From contig NZ_CP015318.1 in NCBI RefSeq assembly GCF_001686985.1, positions 6,198,001-6,262,000 on the forward strand: a stretch of DNA of 64,000 nt, written 5' to 3'. The stretch is from Mesorhizobium amorphae CCNWGS0123 (lineage in GTDB: Bacteria; Pseudomonadota; Alphaproteobacteria; Rhizobiales; Rhizobiaceae). Under the pieces are notes generated by a model that made no database searches, had not been told where the DNA came from, and was given only the letters and a program-made list of their open reading frames with translations. A program made the translations under genes and the position numbers. Positions 42,854-51,390 of this stretch are shown one piece after another (positions within the stretch are counted from its first letter, which is position 1; every line of letters begins with the position of its first letter).

Positions 42854-43285
42854 ATGGCCAGACGTTCTGCATTGCTTGCCTTCGCCGCTCTGTCCTTCAT
42901 TCCCGGACGGGCGTTTGCCCTTGAAGACAGCTACCTGCCGGCCGACAAGATCCCCTATGTCGCCGAAGTGCCTGACCAGCCGCATCGACTCGGACCGCTA
43001 TGGGGCGAACGGGCCAAGGGCCCGGCGGGCACGTTGCTCAAGGTTCCCGGCAACTGGCGCGCACCCGTTCACGCGCACACCGCGGACTATCGCGCGGTGG
43101 TCATAAAGGGGCTCTGGGCGCATTGGCAGATGGACGGCGGCGAAGCGACCAAGATCGAGTTGCCTCCAGGGTCCTACTGGACGCAGAAGGCCAACGAAAT
43201 GCACGACGATGCGTGCCTGTCGGACACCGAGTGCGTGATCCTGCTGATCAACGACACGCCTTACGAGACCTACTTCCCGAAATAG
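42854..43285 (+). CDS. Secreted cupin-like DUF4437 protein
   Basis: A 143-residue exported protein: signal peptide (LLAFAALSFIPGRAFA) then one cupin-like domain with PVHAHTADYRAVVIKG and PPGSYWTQKANEMHDD, where His residues could bind a metal. The start at 42854 has GGAGG upstream; ATG at 42839 is possible. The function is unknown; similar proteins are annotated only as DUF4437. Confidence 0.72.
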   Translation: MARRSALLAFAALSFIPGRAFALEDSYLPADKIPYVAEVPDQPHRLGPLWGERAKGPAGTLLKVPGNWRAPVHAHTADYRAVVIKGLWAHWQMDGGEATKIELPPGSYWTQKANEMHDDACLSDTECVILLINDTPYETYFPK

Positions 43286-43327
43286 CGCCAGCGGTTCTTT
43301 GCGAAGCCGTCGCGCAAAAGCTCGCTG

Positions 43328-44431
43328 CTAACTGGCGTGGCGCAGGCTCACGCCACTGCCTTTGTCGAACAGCACCACCTTGTCCGGGTTCCAGGCAAAG
43401 CGCACCGGCTGCTCGATCTCGACAGCGGTCCTCGCCGGTACCGTGGCGCGCAGCATGGTGTCGCCGACCCTGAGCGTCAGGATTTTTTCGACGCCATGGT
43501 TCTCGACATCATGGACACGCGCCTCGACCGGCGCACCGCTCTCCAGATAGACGTCCTCGGGACGGATGCCGAAGACGAGCGGGCGACCGTCGGTCGCACC
43601 GCCCGTCTCTAACCCCCAAGAAGTCCTGGCTCCCTTTGAGAACGGCAGTTCGAAATTCATTGGCGCCATCACCGCGCGGTTGTCGACCAGCCTGCCGTCG
43701 ATGAGGTTCATCGGCGGCGAGCCGACGAAGCTCGCCACATAGGTGTCGCGCGGATTGTTGTAGATTTCCTGGGGCGTGCCTGTCTGGACGATACGGCCAT
43801 GGTTGAGCACGCCGACCTTGTCGCCCATCGACATCGCCTCGATCTGGTCGTGGGTGACGAACAGGAAAGTGGCGCCGAGTTGCATCTGCAGATTCTTCAA
43901 CTCGGTGCGCAGCGCCTCGCGCAATTTGGCGTCGAGCGCCGACAGCGGCTCGTCCATTAGGAACACGCGCGGCTTGCGCACGATGGCGCGGCCGATGGAG
44001 ACGCGCTGCATCTCGCCGCCCGAGAGCCGATCCGTCTTGCGGTCGAGCAGATGCTCGATGCGCAGCGTCCTGGCCGCACGGTCGACGCGGTCCTTGATCT
44101 CGGCATCGGGCAGCCGGCGGATCTTCGGCTTCAGCGGGAATTCGAGGTTCTCGCGCACCGTGTAGCGCGGATAGAGCGAATATTGCTGCAGCACCAGCGC
44201 CACGTCGCGCTCGGCGGCACCCCAGTCGGCGACGTCGACACCGTCGATGAAGACCTGGCCTTCGCTCGGCTTTTCGAGGCCGGCGATCATCCTCAGCGTC
44301 GTCGTCTTGCCAGCACCCGTCTCGCCGAGCAGCACGAAGAACTCGCCGTCGGCGATCTCGAGATTGAGACCGGTGAGCGCGGTGTGATTGCCGAAGCTCT
44401 TCGAGATGTTTTTCAGCTGGATGTGGGCCAT
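43328..44431 (-). CDS. Carbohydrate ABC transporter ATPase (UgpC/MalK type)
   Basis: A 367-residue ATPase with Walker A GETGAGKTTTLRM, signature LSGGEMQRVSIGRAI, Walker B VFLMDEPLSALD and a C-terminal TOBE/MalK-like domain (FGIRPEDVYLE). It is the last gene of a six-gene leftward transporter unit. A second, similar ATPase gene precedes it with a one-base overlap. Transporters with two different ATPases probably form a heterodimer, as in rhizobial glycerol systems (GlpS/GlpT). Confidence 0.93.
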   Translation of the reverse strand: MAHIQLKNISKSFGNHTALTGLNLEIADGEFFVLLGETGAGKTTTLRMIAGLEKPSEGQVFIDGVDVADWGAAERDVALVLQQYSLYPRYTVRENLEFPLKPKIRRLPDAEIKDRVDRAARTLRIEHLLDRKTDRLSGGEMQRVSIGRAIVRKPRVFLMDEPLSALDAKLREALRTELKNLQMQLGATFLFVTHDQIEAMSMGDKVGVLNHGRIVQTGTPQEIYNNPRDTYVASFVGSPPMNLIDGRLVDNRAVMAPMNFELPFSKGARTSWGLETGGATDGRPLVFGIRPEDVYLESGAPVEARVHDVENHGVEKILTLRVGDTMLRATVPARTAVEIEQPVRFAWNPDKVVLFDKGSGVSLRHAS

Positions 44432-45534
44432 CAGAGTCTCACTCCGAGCGACCTGCCGCTCGCCACGTCGAAGAAATGCGCCTGCGCCGGATCGATCCTG
44501 GCGAAGACCCTTTCGCCCGGCCCGCTGACGAAGCCGCTCTTGGTGCGCGCGCGCAGCATCCTGGAGCCGACCTTGATGTCGACGATGTCGAAGGATCCGA
44601 GCGGCTCGACGATCTGCGTCTCGACCGGCAGGAACCCGTCCGCCGCCTCATGTCGCACGATCACCCCTTCCGGCCGGATGCCGAGCGCCAGCTTGCCGCC
44701 GGCATGACCGTTGAGTTTCGACAAAAGCGCGCGCGGGAACTCGAAGCCGGTGGCCGCGTCACCGACCGTGACCGAGGCGGCCGAGGCCTTCTCGGTGACC
44801 GACGCCTCGGCGACGTTCATCACCGGGCTGCCGACGAACTGCGCCACGAACAGATTGGCCGGATGCGAATAGACGTCATCCGGCGATCCGACCTGCTGCA
44901 GCACGCCCTCATGCATGATGACAATGCGATCGGCGAGGCTCATCGCCTCGATCTGGTCGTGCGTGACATAGATGCTGGTCGAGCCCTGCTTGATGTGAAG
45001 CCGCTTGATCTCGGCCCGCATCTCTTCACGCAGCTTGGCGTCGAGCGCGCCGATCGGCTCGTCCATCAGCATCGCCTTGGGACGCCGCACCAGCGCCCGG
45101 CCAATGGCGACACGCTGCATGTCGCCGCCCGACAGCGCCGACGGCTTCTTCGCCAGCAAATCCGTGATCTGCAGCGTCTTGGCGACCGAGCGCACTTCCT
45201 GGTCGATCTCGGCCTTGCTCTTGCGCGTCGCGCGCAGGGGAAAGGCGATGTTCTCGTAGACGCTCATATGCGGATAGAGCGAGAACGACTGGAAGACCAT
45301 GGCGATGTCGCGGTCGGCAGCCTTGAGATGCTGCACCGGCTTGCCGTCGATCAGGATATCGCCGCCGTCGATCGTCTCCAGCCCGGCAATGGCGCGCAGC
45401 GTCGTCGTCTTGCCGCAGCCGGACTGGCCGAGCAACACGATGAACTCGTTGTCGTCGATCTTGAGGTTGAGGTCCTTGATGACCTGGACGGCGCCGAAAT
45501 ATTTCTGCACGCCGCTAAGCTCGATCTGGGTCAA
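44431..45534 (-). CDS. Carbohydrate ABC transporter ATPase (second, UgpC/MalK type)
   Basis: A 367-residue ATPase: Walker A GQSGCGKTTTLRA, signature LSGGDMQRVAIGRAL, Walker B AMLMDEPIGALD and TOBE-like C-terminus (LGIRPEGVIVR). It overlaps the 78-residue membrane protein gene upstream by 4 bp and the other ATPase gene downstream by one base. It has the same length as its partner but differs in sequence throughout, so this is an old duplication rather than a recent one. Confidence 0.93.
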   Translation of the reverse strand: MTQIELSGVQKYFGAVQVIKDLNLKIDDNEFIVLLGQSGCGKTTTLRAIAGLETIDGGDILIDGKPVQHLKAADRDIAMVFQSFSLYPHMSVYENIAFPLRATRKSKAEIDQEVRSVAKTLQITDLLAKKPSALSGGDMQRVAIGRALVRRPKAMLMDEPIGALDAKLREEMRAEIKRLHIKQGSTSIYVTHDQIEAMSLADRIVIMHEGVLQQVGSPDDVYSHPANLFVAQFVGSPVMNVAEASVTEKASAASVTVGDAATGFEFPRALLSKLNGHAGGKLALGIRPEGVIVRHEAADGFLPVETQIVEPLGSFDIVDIKVGSRMLRARTKSGFVSGPGERVFARIDPAQAHFFDVASGRSLGVRL

Positions 45535-45767
45535 TGCTGTGCTCCCGGATTTCGCGCCTGCGCATCTGCGCCATGGCCGGTGCCGGCCTCTTCTTCCGGC
45601 GCGATCTTCGACGTGATGTTGAAGCCGATCAGCCCGACCAGGATGATGGTCACGCCATAGCTGTGCAGTAGCATGTTCCAGGGCTGGCAGAGGGCGATGA
45701 TGCCGAGCACCATCAAGATCTGCGAGCCGGGTTCCAGGTATTTCTGGTTGATGGCGCGAAAGCTCAT
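45531..45767 (-). CDS. Small two-helix membrane protein in the ABC transporter operon
   Basis: A 78-residue protein with two hydrophobic segments (ILMVLGIIALCQPWNMLL and VTIILVGLIGFNITSKI) and a charged C-terminal tail (APEEEAGTGHGADAQARN). It is coupled on both sides by 4-bp overlaps with the permease and the ATPase genes, so it is very likely translated. Rhizobial glycerol transporters also carry an extra small membrane protein (GlpU), but order and sequence here are not clearly the same. It may be an accessory subunit or assembly factor. Confidence 0.78.
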   Translation of the reverse strand: MSFRAINQKYLEPGSQILMVLGIIALCQPWNMLLHSYGVTIILVGLIGFNITSKIAPEEEAGTGHGADAQARNPGAQH

Positions 45768-46723
45768 TTGCGGATCGCTCCGAACGACATGCCGCGCAAC
45801 AGATGATTGCGAAGCAGGAAGGTGAAGATCGCGACCGGCAGCAGGAACAGGAAGGTTCCGGCAGCGATCACCGTCCAGTCCGGCAGGCCGGAACCGACCT
45901 GGCTGGGGATGAACGGCGGTGCTGTCTGGGCACGGCGGCTGGTCATGATCAGCGCAAAGGCATATTCGTTCCACGCCGTGATAAAGCAGAAGACGGCGGT
46001 CGCGGCGATGCCGGTTGCTGCCTCGGGCAGCACGATCTTGAAGAAGGCTTCCATGCGCGTGTAGCCGTCGACCAGCGCCGCCTCCTCATATTCCTTCGGA
46101 ATCTCGTCCATGAACCCTTTCATCAGCCAGACCGAGAAGGACAGGTTGAAGGCGGTGTAGAGGATAATCAGGCCGAGGTGGGAATCGTTTAGGCCGACTG
46201 CCCGGTACATCAGGAACATCGGGATGGCGACCACCACCGGCGGCAGCATGCGCGTCGACAGGATGAAGAACAACAGGTCCGCCTCCCCCTTCACCCTGAA
46301 GCGCGAAAACCCGTAGGCGGTGAAGGTGCCCATGCCGACGGCCAGCACCGTTGAGGTGATGGCGACGATCAGCGAGTTCATGAACCGGCTCGGATAGCCC
46401 GACCACTGCACCTCGCCCTTGCCGTCGCGAACGATCTTTTCGCCGCCGTTGAAGACGACGCGTTCCCACCACGGAGCCGCCGCATACTCTTCCGGCGTCG
46501 GCGGGCTGCGCAGTTGCGAGCGCTTGGCGAACAGCTTGACGAAGGGCGAGATTTCCGGCTGGAAAACCACTGTCGGAGGGATCGTGGTCGCGAGATTGCG
46601 CGGCTTGAACGCCGTCGAGGCAATCCAGTAGATCGGCGCCAGGAAGATGATCGTCACCACCAGCACCGCGACGATTGCCGCACGGTTGAAGCCGATTTCG
46701 GAAGAAGTGCGGACGGCGGCCAT
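45764..46723 (-). CDS. Carbohydrate ABC transporter permease (MalG type)
   Basis: A 319-residue permease with six or so membrane segments and the EAA loop segment EEAALVDGYTRMEAFFKIVLP. A long loop after TM1 (about residues 35-110) carries a charged insertion (KLFAKRSQLRSPPTPEEY). It starts one base after the stop of the other permease gene and has AAGGAG upstream. Confidence 0.93.
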   Translation of the reverse strand: MAAVRTSSEIGFNRAAIVAVLVVTIIFLAPIYWIASTAFKPRNLATTIPPTVVFQPEISPFVKLFAKRSQLRSPPTPEEYAAAPWWERVVFNGGEKIVRDGKGEVQWSGYPSRFMNSLIVAITSTVLAVGMGTFTAYGFSRFRVKGEADLLFFILSTRMLPPVVVAIPMFLMYRAVGLNDSHLGLIILYTAFNLSFSVWLMKGFMDEIPKEYEEAALVDGYTRMEAFFKIVLPEAATGIAATAVFCFITAWNEYAFALIMTSRRAQTAPPFIPSQVGSGLPDWTVIAAGTFLFLLPVAIFTFLLRNHLLRGMSFGAIRK

Positions 46724-46724
46724 C

Positions 46725-47618
46725 TCAGCGCTCCTTCACCTTGTTGAGGTACTTCACGTAGATGTTGGTGATCGCCAGCACCATGATCAGCACGATGTAG
46801 GCCATGGCGCAGGAGCGCCCGGTCTGCCATTCCTGGAACGCCATCTTGTAGAGCCGGATCGAGATCAGTTCGGCCGTCGGCTGGCTGGTCAGGATGTAGG
46901 CAAGGTCGAAGGTCTTGAACGCTTCCATGGTGCGGAAGATGACCGCGATCATCAGGATCGGCGCGACCAGAGGCAGCGTGATGCGGAAGAAGGTGTAGAA
47001 CGGCCCGGCACGATCGATGGCGGCGGCTTCGTAGAGATGCTTCGGCACCGCCGAGAGACCGGCCAGCGACAAGAGCATGACGAAGGGCGACCACATCCAG
47101 ATGTCTGTCAGCGCCACCGCATAAAGCGCCATGTTCGGATCCGACAGCCATTCGAAGGTGCCGAGGCCGAGCGCGTAGTTGATGATGCCGAAGGATGGGT
47201 CGTAGAGCAGCTTCCAGAACAGGCCGACCACCGCCATCGACAGCATCATCGGCAGCAGGAGCAGCGTCGTCAGCAATCCCTTCAGCGGAATGTCGCGGTT
47301 GAGCAGCATGGCAACGCCGAAACCGACGAGCAGCTGCCCGGCGACCGAGATGATGACGTATTTCGCGGTGATGGCGAAGTTCGACCAGACATAGGGATCG
47401 TTGAGCAGGTCGCGATAATTTTGCAGCCCGATGAAATTCGCCGGCGCATTGGTCGAGGCGCGGAAATCGGTGAAGGAATAGCCCAGCGAATAGATCAGCG
47501 GGAAGATGTTGAAGACGATCAGGAACAGGATCGTCGGGATGATGAAGAGATTGCGGATCGAAATGTCGCTGAGGCCGCGGGCAGCGGCCCGCGAGGACCT
47601 GTCCAGCGTCGTGATCAT
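46725..47618 (-). CDS. Carbohydrate ABC transporter permease (MalF type)
   Basis: A 297-residue permease with six hydrophobic segments. The EAA loop reads YEAAAIDRAGPFYTFFRITLP. The first membrane segment is NLFIIPTILFLIVFNIFPLI. The start at 47618 was preferred because the family N-terminus begins just after; its ribosome site is weak, so it may depend on readthrough past the hairpin at 47659-47686. Confidence 0.92.
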   Translation of the reverse strand: MITTLDRSSRAAARGLSDISIRNLFIIPTILFLIVFNIFPLIYSLGYSFTDFRASTNAPANFIGLQNYRDLLNDPYVWSNFAITAKYVIISVAGQLLVGFGVAMLLNRDIPLKGLLTTLLLLPMMLSMAVVGLFWKLLYDPSFGIINYALGLGTFEWLSDPNMALYAVALTDIWMWSPFVMLLSLAGLSAVPKHLYEAAAIDRAGPFYTFFRITLPLVAPILMIAVIFRTMEAFKTFDLAYILTSQPTAELISIRLYKMAFQEWQTGRSCAMAYIVLIMVLAITNIYVKYLNKVKER

Positions 47619-47658
47619 CGTGGTCGCCAAAACCCTGCTCCAGATTCTTAAAAGACAA

Positions 47659-47686
47659 ACGGAGGAGGCGCGAAGGCCTCCTCCGT
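47659..47686 (-). terminator. Hairpin after the binding-protein gene
   Basis: Perfect 11-bp arms ACGGAGGAGGC (47659-47669) / GCCTCCTCCGT (47676-47686) with a 6-nt loop and no T-run. It lies between the binding protein and first permease genes, where it can attenuate readthrough or protect the 3' end of the upstream message. Confidence 0.7.
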
Positions 47687-47698
47687 CAGGCATGACTC

Positions 47699-49015
47699 TT
47701 ATTGGCCGCGGCCGTATTTCTTGAAGGTCGCGTTCCAGTCGGCGGCCAGCGCGTCCAGCGTTTCCTTGGCGGTTCCAGGTCCGCCGATCACGTAGGGATA
47801 GATGCGCTGGTTGAGCTGCTGCAGCAGTTCTGCGTATTCAGGCACCGCCCAGAAGTCCTTAACCTTGAACATGGTCTCGTAGAAGGCTTTGTTGTAAGGT
47901 GTGGCGTTCTGGAATTCCTCTGACTTGAGCACGGCTGCGCTGCAGGTGTAGCCGCCAAGCGCTGCCCACTTCTTCTGGGTCTCGTCCTTGATGAACCATT
48001 CGAGGAACTTCACCGCCTCTTCCTGCTTCTGCGAGTAGGAAACGATGGAGATGCCCTGACCGCCAAGGGCGGCGAACTGGTCGCCGCCAGGTCCGGCAGG
48101 ATTGGCGAAGAAGCCGGTGTTCTTGGCGTTCGGGTTCGATGCCTCGTTGATCAGCGAGGGAAAGAACGCGAAGTAGTTCATGCTCATCGCCGCCAGGTTT
48201 TCAGTGATCGCCTGGTTGTCCTCGACGAAGAACGACTTGGCCCAGCCCGGAGGCGTGAACGTGTAGAGTTCCTTGTAGGCGTCGAGCGCCGCGATCGCCT
48301 TGTCGGAGTTGATGAAGCCATCGACCTTGTAGGTCTTATAGTCACCCAGCTCGCCGCCAAAGGAGAACAGCGCGTTTTCGAAGCCCATTGCCATCGCGTC
48401 ATACGAATTGTCGGTGTAGATGGCGATGCCGTAACGTTTCTGATCCGGCCGGTGGAAGAATTCGGCGATGTCTCGCAGCGCCTTGAAATCCTTCGGCACG
48501 TCGAGATCGTAGCCATATTTGGCCTTGAAGGCTTCCTTTTCCTTGGGGTCTTCGAACCAGTCCTTGCGATAGGACCAGCCGACGGCGTCGCCTTCGAGCG
48601 GAATGGCCCAGTATTTGCTGCTGCCGCCCGGATATTCGGCATAGTACTTCACCGTGGCCGGCGCCATCACCTCGCCCAGCTTGTGCTTGTTGAAGAAGTC
48701 GGTCAGGTCGACATAGTGGCCACCGGTCGAACCGGCACCGAGCCATTGCGAGTCGCCGACGACCATATCATAGGCGTCGCCATGGGCGTTGAACTCGGTG
48801 AAGGCCTTGGTCTGGAAGTCGGGCCAGGGCGTGGTTTCCACCGTGATCTTGACGCCCGTTTCCTTCTCGTACTCGTTGCCGAGTTCCTGCAGATAGTTGG
48901 CCGGATCCCATTCCGCCCAGAAGATGGTGAGTTCCTTGTCCTGCGCGTAGACGGACGTTCCGCAGGCGAGCACTAAGCCGATACCAGCAAGCAGGCTGGT
49001 CATTGTCTTGCGCAT
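47699..49015 (-). CDS. Carbohydrate ABC transporter binding protein
   Basis: A 438-residue family 1 periplasmic binding protein. The signal peptide (SLLAGIGLVLACGTSVYAQ) is followed by KELTIFWAEWDPANYLQELG. Family segments YDMVVGDSQWLGAG and YWAIPLEGDAVGWSYRKDWF are present. The start at 49015 follows AGGGAGG. It is the first gene of the six-gene unit. A promoter with an FCD-type operator on its -10 lies about 170 bp upstream. The ligand is unknown; the two-ATPase layout suggests glycerol-like or other polyols, or a sugar acid. Confidence 0.93.
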   Translation of the reverse strand: MRKTMTSLLAGIGLVLACGTSVYAQDKELTIFWAEWDPANYLQELGNEYEKETGVKITVETTPWPDFQTKAFTEFNAHGDAYDMVVGDSQWLGAGSTGGHYVDLTDFFNKHKLGEVMAPATVKYYAEYPGGSSKYWAIPLEGDAVGWSYRKDWFEDPKEKEAFKAKYGYDLDVPKDFKALRDIAEFFHRPDQKRYGIAIYTDNSYDAMAMGFENALFSFGGELGDYKTYKVDGFINSDKAIAALDAYKELYTFTPPGWAKSFFVEDNQAITENLAAMSMNYFAFFPSLINEASNPNAKNTGFFANPAGPGGDQFAALGGQGISIVSYSQKQEEAVKFLEWFIKDETQKKWAALGGYTCSAAVLKSEEFQNATPYNKAFYETMFKVKDFWAVPEYAELLQQLNQRIYPYVIGGPGTAKETLDALAADWNATFKKYGRGQ

Positions 49016-49375
49016 AATGATTTCCTCCCTTGTGCGCATTCTACCGTGTCATGCGAGCCGGCAGCGAGGCCGGCCCTGGTAGTTCCTCCTGTGATGGCAC
49101 ATTTCCGGTCTGGACCTCCTCGCCCGGCCGGAAAATGGATCGCAGCCCTCACTTTCGATCCGCTTTATCGGTCCTGATCTGGTATTACCAATTTCAAATG
49201 CACGTCAAGCTCTTTCTTCTGCGATCAGGATCAGCTCGACAAGCCATTTGCAGCGGTATCTGCCTGTTTTACTTTAATTTTCCTACTCCTTGATACATAA
49301 GGGTCTTGTTTTGGTTGTGTCAGCACAATTACTATGTGTAGCTGGCTTCGCTATCTGGTCGAACCAGATTCGCGT
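49016..49375 (-). promoter_or_regulatory. Promoter of the two-ATPase transporter operon with two FCD-type operators
   Basis: A 360-bp noncoding stretch. On the minus strand TTGACG (49203-49208) and TAATAC (49182-49187) are 15 bp apart, and TGGTATTACCA (49180-49190) lies on the -10. A second site, TGGTCGAACCA, is at 49357-49367. The first site and -10 are the same sequence as at 32471-32481, which suggests one repressor acts on both. Nothing else was seen. Confidence 0.7.
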
Positions 49376-50044
49376 TTATTCGGCGACCGCCGCCCGCGCG
49401 ATCCCACCTCCATTGTTCACCGATTCCGCCACCGCTGCCCGCACCAGGACGCCGGCCGCCCATTGCGTCACCGACATCGTCTTGCGGCTGTCGAGTCCCC
49501 AAATGTCCTTCAGCACGATCAGCACCTCGACACCGAACATCAGCGACAGCGCCTGCGCCAGGCGCTTGAATTCGCGCGGCGGCAATTGGCCCTTGAGCGG
49601 TGCGATGGCGTCCTTCAAAAGCTCGACGCGATGGCCGCGGGTGAATTGCGGCTCGCCGCCCAGCGTACCCGCCTGCCGCTGAGCCCACTGTTCGAGCGAC
49701 AGTTTCAGCGCCGCCTTGAATGTCGCCTCGAAGGCCTCGATGCGCGGCATCGCTGCACCGAACAATTCGGCGACCCGGCGCTCCGGATCGGCGGAAGTCG
49801 AATGCCAGGTGAGGATCGGGCCGAGCCCTTCGTCGACCACCGCCTGCACCAGTGCCGCCTGGCTCGGAAAATAGCGATAGGCGGTCGCGCGCGACACTTC
49901 GGCCGCTTCCGCCACCTCGCTGACCGAAGGCGTCGCGCCGGCCTGCATCAGCCGTGTCGCCGTCTCCAGCATCAGCCGTCTGGTGCGGGCACGCGCTCCG
50001 CGTTCGGCCGCCTGGCTTGCCCTCTGCACGGCGTCATCGTTCAT
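49376..50044 (-). CDS. TetR-family regulator
   Basis: A regulator of about 222 residues with an N-terminal HTH (PSVSEVAEAAEVSRATAYRYF, about residues 38-58) and a helical ligand domain. It is divergent from the Tm-1-like gene and probably represses it through the dyads at 50061-50093. The start is uncertain: ATG at 50044 was chosen, because ATG at 50071 would sit inside the operator; neither has a clear ribosome site. Confidence 0.88.
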   Translation of the reverse strand: MNDDAVQRASQAAERGARARTRRLMLETATRLMQAGATPSVSEVAEAAEVSRATAYRYFPSQAALVQAVVDEGLGPILTWHSTSADPERRVAELFGAAMPRIEAFEATFKAALKLSLEQWAQRQAGTLGGEPQFTRGHRVELLKDAIAPLKGQLPPREFKRLAQALSLMFGVEVLIVLKDIWGLDSRKTMSVTQWAAGVLVRAAVAESVNNGGGIARAAVAE

Positions 50045-50053
50045 TGCGGCTTG

Positions 50054-50093
50054 TTGACGTGAGACAATCATATCAATACGATACGCGCGTCTC
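50054..50093 (+). promoter_or_regulatory. Promoter and TetR-type operator of the Tm-1-like operon
   Basis: TTGACG (50054-50059) and TACGAT (50077-50082) are 17 bp apart. TATC-AATAC-GATA (50071-50083) lies over the -10, inside a wider GAGAC (50061-50065) / GTCTC (50089-50093) dyad. The start codon at 50182 is about 100 bp further on. Confidence 0.5.
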
Positions 50094-50181
50094 AAAAAAA
50101 TGCAATGGCCTTGGCGCTGCCGAGTAGCCTGCAGAGAGCGGCAGGCGACGACGCCGGGCACGCCAGGACCGGGGAAACGCG

Positions 50182-51378
50182 ATGAAGCGCATCTATGTGG
50201 TGGGCACCGCCGACACCAAGGGCGAAGAACTTGCCTTCCTGGCCGACACGATCGCCGCCACCGGCGCCGCCGTCACCCGCGTCGATGTCGGGACCCGCGC
50301 CGCCACCGTGCCGGTTGATATTTCCGCCGAGGAGGTCGCCGGTCATCATCCCGAGGGCCGCAATGCCGTGCTGGGCATCGACGACCGCGGCAGGTCGGTG
50401 GCGGCGATGGCCGCGGCCTTCGCCCGCTTCGCGCAGTCGCGCACCGACATAGCAGCCATAATCGGCATCGGCGGCGGTGGTGGCACCTCGATCGTCACTT
50501 CAGGCATGCGCACGCTGCCGCTCGGCCTGCCCAAGATCATGGTCTCGACGCTCGCCTCCGGTGACACCGCACCCTATGTCGACGTCTCCGACATCGTCAT
50601 GATGCCGTCCGTCACCGACATGGCCGGTCTCAACCGGCTGTCACGGGTCGTGCTGCACAATGCCGCCCAGGCCATTGCCGGCATGGCAGCGAGGCCCGCG
50701 CCGTCGGCCGACGGCAAGCCCTCTTTGGGCCTGACCATGTTCGGCGTCACCACGCCTTGCGTGACAGCCATCGCCGATCAGTTGCGCGCCACCTACGACT
50801 GCATGGTCTTCCACGCCACCGGCACCGGCGGCCGTACCATGGAGAAGCTCGCCGACTCTGACCTGCTCGCCGGTATCATCGACATCACCACCACCGAGGT
50901 TTGCGACCTGCTGTTCGGCGGCGTGCTGCCGGCGACCGAAGACCGCTTCGGCGCCATTGCTCGCACGAAGCTGCCCTATGTCGGCTCGGTCGGCGCGCTC
51001 GATATGGTCAATTTCTGGGCGCCGCCGACCATTCCCGAGCGCTATCACGGACGGCTGCTCTACGAGCACAATTCCAACGTGACGCTGATGCGCACGACAG
51101 CGGACGAGTGCCGCCAGATCGGCGAATGGATCGGCGGGAGGTTGAGCCGCTGCGAAGGACCGGTCCGCTTTCTGATCCCCGAAAATGGTGTTTCGGCGCT
51201 CGACATCGAAGGCGGTGCCTTCTTCGATCCGGAGGCCGACGCCGCGCTGTTCGAAGCCATCGAGCGCACGATCAAACCGACCCCAACGCGGTGCGTGACG
51301 CGCCTGCCGCTGCACATCAACGACCCCGAATTCGCCGCGGCCGCGACAGCGGCCTTCCTCGACATCGCCAGCAAGTGA
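50182..51378 (+). CDS. Tm-1-like ATP-binding protein (UPF0261)
   Basis: A 398-residue protein of the UPF0261/Tm-1 N-terminal family. It starts with the family pattern MKRIYVVGTADTKGEELAFL. The glycine-rich AIIGIGGGGGTSIVTSGM is the nucleotide-binding segment, and the VSTLASGDTAPYVDVSDI stretch is highly typical. Plant Tm-1, which blocks tobamovirus replication, fuses this domain to a TIM barrel like the next gene. Bacterial function is unproven. Confidence 0.93.
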   Translation: MKRIYVVGTADTKGEELAFLADTIAATGAAVTRVDVGTRAATVPVDISAEEVAGHHPEGRNAVLGIDDRGRSVAAMAAAFARFAQSRTDIAAIIGIGGGGGTSIVTSGMRTLPLGLPKIMVSTLASGDTAPYVDVSDIVMMPSVTDMAGLNRLSRVVLHNAAQAIAGMAARPAPSADGKPSLGLTMFGVTTPCVTAIADQLRATYDCMVFHATGTGGRTMEKLADSDLLAGIIDITTTEVCDLLFGGVLPATEDRFGAIARTKLPYVGSVGALDMVNFWAPPTIPERYHGRLLYEHNSNVTLMRTTADECRQIGEWIGGRLSRCEGPVRFLIPENGVSALDIEGGAFFDPEADAALFEAIERTIKPTPTRCVTRLPLHINDPEFAAAATAAFLDIASK

Positions 51379-51390
51379 GATCTGACAAGC

